Below, piece by piece: positions 12,769-12,777 of a DNA stretch of 12,777 nucleotides (position 1 is the first letter of the stretch; each line of letters opens with the position of its first letter). The notes under the pieces were generated by a model that was not told the DNA's origin, searched no databases, and saw nothing but the letters and a program-made list of their open reading frames with translations. Where the stretch lies: the NCBI GenBank assembly GCA_044370695.1, contig JBILVB010000112.1, forward strand, positions 1-12,777. Direction: 5' to 3'. The position numbers and the translations under genes were made by a program. The DNA is from JBEIFW01 sp044370695. GTDB lineage: Bacteria; Actinomycetota; Acidimicrobiia; Acidimicrobiales; Ilumatobacteraceae.

Positions 12769-12774
12769 TAGGGT
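12769..12774 (+). promoter_or_regulatory. -10-like TAGGGT at the right window edge
   Basis: TAGGGT lies 3 nt before the window ends. By the spacing of the other promoters here, a (+) gene would start at about 12781-12783, outside the window. TCGGAC at 12744-12749 is a possible -35 with a long 19-nt spacer. The rest of 12674-12777 holds no gene I can support. Confidence 0.38.
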
Positions 12775-12777
12775 GGC

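Noticed and set aside
1..12777. Mobile element, CRISPR array, tRNA or defence island
   Set aside because: No transposase, integrase, spaced repeats, tRNA-like fold or defence protein family was recognised; gene content is housekeeping-like.

Overview
The window is very GC-rich DNA (about 70% or more by eye) with dense bacterial coding and frequent GTG starts. An F420-type luciferase-like oxidoreductase, DUF4031, DUF971 and a zinc-finger rhomboid protease point to Actinomycetota, and I would guess class Acidimicrobiia. It reads as an ordinary chromosomal housekeeping region. I see no tRNA, rRNA, CRISPR array, phage gene, transposase or other sign of a mobile element.

Layout. Positions 1-1499 (+) hold the C-terminal two thirds of an ABC-F ATPase cut by the window edge. 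A two-gene (+) unit follows: an ABM-domain protein (1560-1910) and a 63-residue membrane miniprotein (1917-2108). Facing it on (-) are a metallo-beta-lactamase-fold hydrolase (2134-2847) and an LLM-class oxidoreductase (2900-3805). A glutathione-peroxidase-family gene (3878-4366, +) diverges from the latter and overlaps, tail to tail, the transglutaminase that ends the (-) operon MoxR ATPase - DUF58 - transglutaminase (8010 down to 4311). Next come an HD-domain phosphohydrolase (8167-8790, -) and a DUF4031 gene (8830-9114, +), divergent across only 39 bp. Then, all on (-): an acyl-CoA-dehydrogenase-like protein (9071-10156), a small RadC/JAB-like protein that looks frameshifted near its N-terminus (10197 to 10640 or 10672), a rhomboid protease (10723-11622), a DUF971 protein (11619-11969) and a histidine phosphatase (11996-12673). 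A promoter-like element at the right edge suggests a (+) gene starting just outside.

How the genes work together. The MoxR-DUF58-transglutaminase operon, with 1-nt and 4-nt gene overlaps, is the clearest functional unit: a chaperone-like AAA+ ATPase with two membrane partners. DUF971 and rhomboid are translationally coupled by a 4-nt GTGA overlap. Peroxidase, MBL hydrolase and LLM oxidoreductase could share a redox/detoxification theme, but each appears to have its own promoter.

Architecture. The most striking non-coding pattern is a TANNNT-type -10 hexamer lying 6-8 nt before the start codon of almost every operon-leading gene, as expected for leaderless transcripts; it also helps settle several starts. 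A second pattern is GC-rich hairpins without a U-tract at or just after stop codons. I did not find a convincing new defence or mobile system. The best leads are the probable frameshift and lost metal-binding motif in the RadC/JAB-like gene, the leaderless-promoter pattern, and the poorly understood HD/DUF4031 divergent pair.
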